Program-made: the position numbers and the translations under genes
Virus record (IMG/VR): IMGVR_UViG_3300034375_004619
Span: 1-24,178 of that record
From: a virus
Length of the DNA: 24,178 nucleotides
Direction: 5' to 3' (one strand)
Notes under the pieces: model-generated
What the model saw: only the letters and a program-made list of their open reading frames with translations
What the model was told of the DNA's origin: nothing
Databases searched by the model: none
Shown here: one piece after another, positions 21,735-24,178 of the stretch
Layout of the letters: every line of letters begins with the position of its first letter
Numbering within the stretch: position 1 is the stretch's first letter

Positions 21735-21980
21735 AGGAACTTGAGACGTTCCAACCAAAGGTGCCCAGCGGTTCGGATATACCGAAACCCTGTAGTTGGG
21801 AATCAGCCCCCTTTGGATGTTCAGGGTGGACCCCTGTCCTACTCCATTACAAACTGTCAGAATGTTGGGTTGAGTGCCCCTCTATCATCCAAGGCCTTGG
21901 ATGATTAAGACATTCGGATAAGTGTAGTGTACTACTATATAACCATGGAGAAATCCTAAACTACAGGTTGGTTCACCTGT
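21735..21980 (+). ncRNA. Candidate structured RNA between tRNA-Asn and tRNA-Thr
   Basis: This stretch of about 250 bases has no ORF of note but many nested helices. Hairpin GGAAC/GTTCC lies at 21736-21752. A three-helix arm has CCAAAGG (21755-21761) with CCTTTGG (21810-21816), CCCAGC (21764-21769) with GTTGGG (21795-21800), and GGTTCGG (21770-21776) with CCGAAACC (21782-21789). Hairpin CAGGG/CCCTG lies at 21822-21836. An outer GAATGT/ACATTC pair (21860-21865 and 21910-21915) encloses a 22-base palindrome. Hairpin ACAGGT/ACCTGT ends at 21980. It is probably co-transcribed with the tRNAs. manA- or wcaG-type cyanophage RNA motifs are possible identities but were not tested. Confidence 0.55.
21884..21905 (+). 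repeat. 22-base perfect palindrome
   Basis: ATCATCCAAGG (21884-21894) is followed directly by its complement CCTTGGATGAT (21895-21905). As RNA it makes a tight hairpin with a GGCC loop; as DNA it is a perfectly symmetric protein site. Confidence 0.85.
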
Positions 21981-21983
21981 ATT

Positions 21984-22055
21984 GCCTCCGTAGCTCAGTG
22001 GTAGAGCAGGGCTTTTGTAAAGCTCAGGTCGCAAGTTCAAATCTTGTCAGAGGCT
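21984..22055 (+). tRNA. tRNA-Thr (anticodon UGU)
   Basis: Acceptor GCCTCCG/CAGAGGC has one C-A mismatch at pair 6. D stem GCTC/GAGC, anticodon stem GGGCT/AGCTC with loop TTTGTAA (TGT), T arm GCAAG-TTCAAAT-CTTGT. Discriminator T. The imperfect acceptor stem is the only oddity. Confidence 0.9.
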
Positions 22056-22059
22056 CCTT

Positions 22060-22131
22060 GCGAGATTAGTTCAGTGGTAGAACGCCATCCTTCCAAGTTG
22101 GATGTCACCGGTTCGAATCCGGTATCTCGCT
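22060..22131 (+). tRNA. tRNA-Gly (anticodon UCC)
   Basis: Acceptor GCGAGAT/ATCTCGC, D stem GTTC/GAAC, anticodon loop CTTCCAA (TCC) on stem CCATC/GTTGG with one T-T mismatch, T arm ACCGG-TTCGAAT-CCGGT. It starts 4 bases after tRNA-Thr. Discriminator T. Confidence 0.93.
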
Positions 22132-22151
22132 TTTCCTTTTCTTAAGGAAAA
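22131..22151 (+). repeat. Short hairpin between tRNA-Gly and tRNA-Val
   Basis: TTTTCCTT (22131-22138) pairs with AAGGAAAA (22144-22151) around a 5-base loop. No T run follows on this strand. It probably acts as a processing or spacer hairpin. Confidence 0.5.
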
Positions 22152-22164
22152 ACTGGATAACTAC

Positions 22165-22236
22165 GGGTGAATAACTCAGAGGTAGAGTAGTACGTTTACA
22201 CCGTATTTGTCGGGGGTTCGATCCCCTCTTCACCCA
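22165..22236 (+). tRNA. tRNA-Val (anticodon UAC)
   Basis: Acceptor GGGTGAA/TTCACCC, anticodon stem GTACG/CGTAT with loop TTTACAC (TAC), T arm GGGGG-TTCGATC-CCCTC with one G-T pair. Discriminator A. Confidence 0.93.
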
Positions 22237-22257
22237 TATATAACATCGATAATTAGT

Positions 22258-22482
22258 ATGAAAGAAAAAAAGATTCGTAAACTAATTCAAAAACCTTTGA
22301 GATTTCATCACCAAGATATTCATGATGAATTAGGAGAAATTAAGGAGATGTTAAAAGATGTTATGTTACAGATGCAAACAATGCAACAAAGAGTTGACCA
22401 GCAACACGAAAATACAATGTTGCGGTTGTCCGAACATGATGACAATCACGGAGAACAAGGTTTCAGCCTTGGACCTAAGTAA
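22258..22482 (+). CDS. Small coiled-coil protein of unknown function (74 aa)
   Basis: ATG 22258 is used because the open frame upstream runs through tRNA-Val. The N-terminus is basic (MKEKKIRKLIQKPLRFHH). A heptad-like helix follows (HDELGEIKEMLKDVMLQMQTM and beyond), then a polar His/Gly-rich tail. No family is recognised. It lies between tRNA genes, which in such phages is a common place for small accessory genes. Confidence 0.6.
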   Translation: MKEKKIRKLIQKPLRFHHQDIHDELGEIKEMLKDVMLQMQTMQQRVDQQHENTMLRLSEHDDNHGEQGFSLGPK

Positions 22483-22606
22483 AGTAATATTACTAAATTC
22501 TAAAAAGATTGTAAATAATCATGGTATTCTGACAAAAAATGATTTAGAATATCAAGAAAGTAGAAGAAAACGTAAAATTCGTAAATTAGACTTCGAGGTA
22601 CGCTAA
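22436..22606 (+). CDS. Small basic protein of unknown function (56 aa)
   Basis: The start is uncertain: ATGATG at 22436-22441 lies inside the previous gene, giving a 47-base overlap. The frame stays open further upstream but only as a shadow. The C-terminus is strongly basic (ESRRKRKIRKLDFEVR), which suggests nucleic-acid binding. The stop overlaps the next ATG by one base (TAATG), a junction common in this genome that supports a real gene. Confidence 0.5.
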   Translation: MMTITENKVSALDLSKVILLNSKKIVNNHGILTKNDLEYQESRRKRKIRKLDFEVR

Positions 22607-22803
22607 TGATTAATCTGGATACTCGATATCATGACTACTTACATACTAATAAATGTTTTAATATTAATGGCAAATGTGAAAAAGTAGTTGGGTATGGGTG
22701 GACAGATGATGGAAAAGACATTACTGGTTACTATGTCTTGACAAAAAACTACAAATTACATTATAATCTTAAAGAAGAGTTCCGACAAATGGAAGAACTC
22801 TAA
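22606..22803 (+). CDS. Small protein of unknown function (65 aa)
   Basis: I do not recognise this protein. It has alternating beta-like stretches with many Tyr (VVGYGWTDDGKDITGYYVLT) and two Cys in CFNINGKC, and probably forms a compact beta domain. It starts by one-base overlap with the previous ORF and ends 3 bases before tRNA-Ser. A sigma-70-type promoter lies in its 3' end. Confidence 0.6.
   Translation: MINLDTRYHDYLHTNKCFNINGKCEKVVGYGWTDDGKDITGYYVLTKNYKLHYNLKEEFRQMEEL
22738..22767 (+). promoter_or_regulatory. Sigma-70-type promoter for tRNA-Ser, tRNA-Pro and talC
   Basis: TTGACA at 22738-22743, an 18-base spacer, then TATAAT at 22762-22767. Both boxes are perfect consensus. The expected start near 22774 is about 33 bases before tRNA-Ser. 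Confidence 0.68.
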
Positions 22804-22806
22804 TAT

Positions 22807-22891
22807 GGAAGAGTGGCCGAGTGGTTTAAGGCGTTTGTCTTGAAAACAAAAGTAGGTAACACTACCGGAGGTTCGAATCCTCTCTCTTCCG
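22807..22891 (+). tRNA. tRNA-Ser (anticodon UGA)
   Basis: Acceptor GGAAGAG/CTCTTCC, anticodon stem TTTGT/ACAAA with loop CTTGAAA (TGA), long variable arm (GTAGGTAACACTAC) typical of serine tRNAs, T arm GGAGG-TTCGAAT-CCTCT. Discriminator G. Length 85. Confidence 0.95.
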
Positions 22892-22894
22892 CCA

Positions 22895-22968
22895 CGGAAT
22901 GTAGCTCAGTTTGGTAGAGCACTGCTTTTGGGAAGCAGGGGTCGCACGTTCGAATCGTGTCATTCCGA
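22895..22968 (+). tRNA. tRNA-Pro (anticodon UGG)
   Basis: Perfect acceptor CGGAATG/CATTCCG, anticodon stem CTGCT/AGCAG with loop TTTGGGA (TGG), T arm GCACG-TTCGAAT-CGTGT. Discriminator A. It starts 4 bases after tRNA-Ser. Confidence 0.94.
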
Positions 22969-22970
22969 CT

Positions 22971-22984
22971 AGGATTTAAATCCT
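22971..22984 (+). repeat. 14-base palindrome between tRNA-Pro and talC
   Basis: AGGATTTAAATCCT is a perfect palindrome 3 bases after the tRNA and 30 bases before the talC ATG. It may be an operator or help separate tRNA from mRNA. Confidence 0.6.
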
Positions 22985-23014
22985 TAACATTTATACGAAT
23001 TGGAAATTTTTTCA

Positions 23015-23665
23015 ATGAAAATCTTTTTGGACACTGCTGACTACGACGCTATTGCTGAACGTTATGCTACTGGTTTGGTAGATGGTATTACAACTAACCC
23101 GACACTAGTTCGTAAATCTGGTGTAGACTATCTTGAATTCATCAAGACACTTTCAGGTGACTTTGCTTTTGAAAGTATTTCTGCCGAAGTTGATGGTGAA
23201 CTTGCCGAACAGATGCTTGAAAACGCAAATCAATTTCTCGATCTCAAAGATCCTTCTATCACTATCAAACTACCTCTTACTAAAGAAGGTTTGATTGCTT
23301 GTCGTGATCTTGCTATGGGTGGTGTCAAGACTAATGTCACCCTTTGTTTCTCTGCGGCCCAAGCAGTGATGGCCGCTAAGGCAGGTGCTACATACATTTC
23401 CCCATTTGTGGGTCGTATGAACGATAATAGTTTCAGTGGCGTCGAACTGGTACGTGCTATCTCTGGTTTGTACTGTGCTCAAGGTGTTGAAACTAAAGTT
23501 CTTGCAGCATCCCTTCGTGATGTTCATCATGTTTCTCGTTGTCTGTTGTATGGTGCTAATGTTGTAACACTTCCACCAGCAGTCTTCGATAAGATGTATA
23601 ATCATGTATTGACAGATGCTGGTCTTTCAATTTTTGAAAAGGATTTTAAAGAAATTGGTGGTTGA
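23015..23665 (+). CDS. talC: Transaldolase, TalC/fructose-6-phosphate aldolase-like family
   Basis: This is the cyanophage auxiliary transaldolase. It moves a dihydroxyacetone unit between sugar phosphates and is thought to favour the pentose phosphate pathway, giving NADPH and ribose for phage DNA. The barrel starts MKIFLDTADYD with D6, followed by TTNPTL (26-31). The Schiff-base lysine is K85 in ITIKLPLT. LCFSAAQA, ISPFVGRMND and AASLRDVHHV continue the TIM barrel. The 216-residue length fits the short family. ATG 23015 is preferred because the conserved protein begins there. It lies directly after tRNA-Pro, so it is probably read from the promoter at 22738. Confidence 0.95.
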   Translation: MKIFLDTADYDAIAERYATGLVDGITTNPTLVRKSGVDYLEFIKTLSGDFAFESISAEVDGELAEQMLENANQFLDLKDPSITIKLPLTKEGLIACRDLAMGGVKTNVTLCFSAAQAVMAAKAGATYISPFVGRMNDNSFSGVELVRAISGLYCAQGVETKVLAASLRDVHHVSRCLLYGANVVTLPPAVFDKMYNHVLTDAGLSIFEKDFKEIGG

Positions 23666-23671
23666 GAGGGG

Positions 23672-23700
23672 TTGACACACTTGAAAATTTGATATATTAT
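23672..23700 (+). promoter_or_regulatory. Sigma-70-type promoter after talC
   Basis: TTGACA at 23672-23677, a 17-base spacer, then TATTAT at 23695-23700. The expected start near 23707 precedes ATG 23722 by about 15 bases and also serves the tRNA-Ile. Confidence 0.65.
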
Positions 23701-23721
23701 TCTCTTATACATACTCTAACT

Positions 23722-23895
23722 ATGAATTTTTACTCGGTGGAATATTGGGAAGAAAACTGGGAAACATTGATCGAAAGAGTTGAAAATGGAGAACATATAG
23801 GAATTGAAAACAAAGATGGAAATAGAGCAGTTATGATACCTGCAGATGATGAACTGGTACGAATACACACTGAGTTAAATAACGACGCTCAGTAG
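23722..23895 (+). CDS. Small Phd/YefM antitoxin-like protein (57 aa)
   Basis: ATG 23722 is chosen because the open frame upstream contains the promoter. The product reads NFYSVEYWEENWETLIERVE, then GEHIGIENKDGNRAVMIPADD. The layout of a short strand, a helix, then I-x-I-x-N-x-x-G-x-x-A-V-M-I-P resembles the DNA-binding fold of Phd/YefM antitoxins. No toxin gene follows; a tRNA does. It may be an orphan antitoxin that neutralises a host toxin, or a small repressor. The family call is by pattern only. Confidence 0.55.
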   Translation: MNFYSVEYWEENWETLIERVENGEHIGIENKDGNRAVMIPADDELVRIHTELNNDAQ

Positions 23896-23904
23896 TGTAT
23901 TCAA

Positions 23905-23976
23905 GGGACTATCACATATTGGTTAATGCCCATTCCTTATAAGAGTGTGAACCGGGTTCAATTCCCGGTAGTCCTA
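23905..23976 (+). tRNA. tRNA-Ile (anticodon UAU)
   Basis: Acceptor GGGACTA/TAGTCCT with G1-U72, a weak 3-bp D stem, anticodon stem CATTC/GAGTG with loop CTTATAA (TAT), T arm CCGGG-TTCAATT-CCCGG. Discriminator A. Most bacteria read AUA with a lysidine-modified CAU anticodon instead, so a UAU anticodon is notable. Confidence 0.88.
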
Positions 23977-23977
23977 T

Positions 23978-24010
23978 TACATATACTTATTGTATAAATA
24001 GGTGTATGTA
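23978..24010 (+). repeat. Inverted repeat around a late promoter
   Basis: Bases 23978-23991 pair with 23997-24010 as a 14-bp stem with two G-T pairs and a 5-base loop. TATAAATA lies in the loop and right arm. It starts 2 bases after tRNA-Ile. Confidence 0.65.
23993..24000 (+). promoter_or_regulatory. T4-type late promoter
   Basis: A perfect TATAAATA lies 28 bases before ATG 24028. The expected start is near 24006, beyond most of the surrounding inverted repeat. Confidence 0.78.
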
Positions 24011-24027
24011 TTATTTCATTTACCATT

Positions 24028-24178
24028 ATGTTTACTACAATTACCAAATGCAAAGGTTGTGGATGTGATATTCTTAACGAAAGAATCACAAAAGGAGCAC
24101 TTAAAAAATGGTGTAGTGAATCTTGTAGAGCAAAATGGAGGTATAAAAATGATCCTGTAATCAAAGATAGGAACACTT
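24028..24178 (+). CDS. Zinc-ribbon-like protein (3' partial)
   Basis: The ORF runs off the window. The visible 50 residues start MFTTITKCKGCGCDI and contain a second pair, WCSESCRAKWRY, so four cysteines (CxxC...CxxxC) can bind zinc. This N-terminal pattern occurs in several phage proteins, including some homing nucleases, but the remainder is needed to decide. A perfect late promoter lies just upstream. Confidence 0.65.
   Translation, partial: MFTTITKCKGCGCDILNERITKGALKKWCSESCRAKWRYKNDPVIKDRNT

Noticed and set aside
22207-22257. Longer N-terminus for the small coiled-coil gene at 22258
   Set aside because: The upstream open frame lies within tRNA-Val, so the first ATG after the tRNA is the sensible start.
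23662-23721. Longer N-terminus for the Phd-like protein
   Set aside because: That stretch contains the -35 and -10 boxes and the predicted transcript start, and ATG 23722 gives the typical compact N-terminus.
1-24178. CRISPR arrays, insertion sequences, rRNA genes, genes on the minus strand
   Set aside because: No regular spaced repeats, transposase motifs or rRNA-like sequence were seen, and all minus-strand ORFs are low-complexity shadows of recognisable + strand genes.

Overview
The window is a stretch of a T4-like cyanomyophage genome, a contractile-tailed phage of marine Synechococcus or Prochlorococcus. Four things point to this: T4-type replication genes (gene 41 helicase, gene 61 primase), a T4-type nrdA/nrdB pair, the cyanophage auxiliary genes mazG and talC, and T4-type late promoters (TATAAATA) beside strong sigma-70-type promoters. 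The DNA is AT-rich. All supported protein genes lie on the + strand and are packed tightly, often with 1-20 base overlaps. Nine tRNA genes are present, eight with U at anticodon position 34, as expected for an AT-rich phage whose codon use differs from its host.

Layout. (1) 2-4601: a 2OG-Fe(II) oxygenase end, gene 41 helicase, mazG and a run of small unknown genes. A duplicated scrap of the mazG 3' end lies between two of them. (2) 4636-14167: a late/virion block. It holds a lysine-rich protein, a lone tRNA-Ala, a 466-residue unknown, an HNH nuclease protein, a nucleotidyltransferase protein, and further structural or small proteins, with late promoters in most intergenic gaps. (3) 14117-20246: gene 61 primase, nrdA, nrdB and one unknown, starting from a sigma-70-type promoter. 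nrdA is fractured. Its N-terminal half ends in an N-intein and its C-terminal half begins with a C-intein. A free-standing GIY-YIG endonuclease gene sits in the gap. (4) 20238-21363: a second GIY-YIG protein and a secreted lysozyme-like enzyme. (5) 21360-23976: tRNA genes (Arg, Asn, Thr, Gly, Val, Ser, Pro, Ile), a structured RNA-like stretch of about 250 bases, small ORFs, talC transaldolase and a Phd/YefM-like small protein. (6) 23993-end: a late promoter and the start of a zinc-ribbon ORF cut by the window edge.

How the parts fit. Helicase and primase would build the primosome. NrdA/NrdB, MazG and TalC supply or reshape nucleotide and pentose pools for phage DNA synthesis. The split intein must trans-splice to bring the NrdA active-site cysteine next to its partner residues. 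The gap endonuclease carries a leader with an inverted repeat, a late promoter in the loop and a 14-base copy of nrdA sequence beside the intein insertion point. That layout resembles the I-TevI control system of T4. Several late proteins carry N-terminal sequences like the capsid-targeting peptides of T4 internal proteins, which suggests the HNH nuclease and the nucleotidyltransferase may be packaged and injected.

All functional calls come from motif reading by eye; no database search was run.
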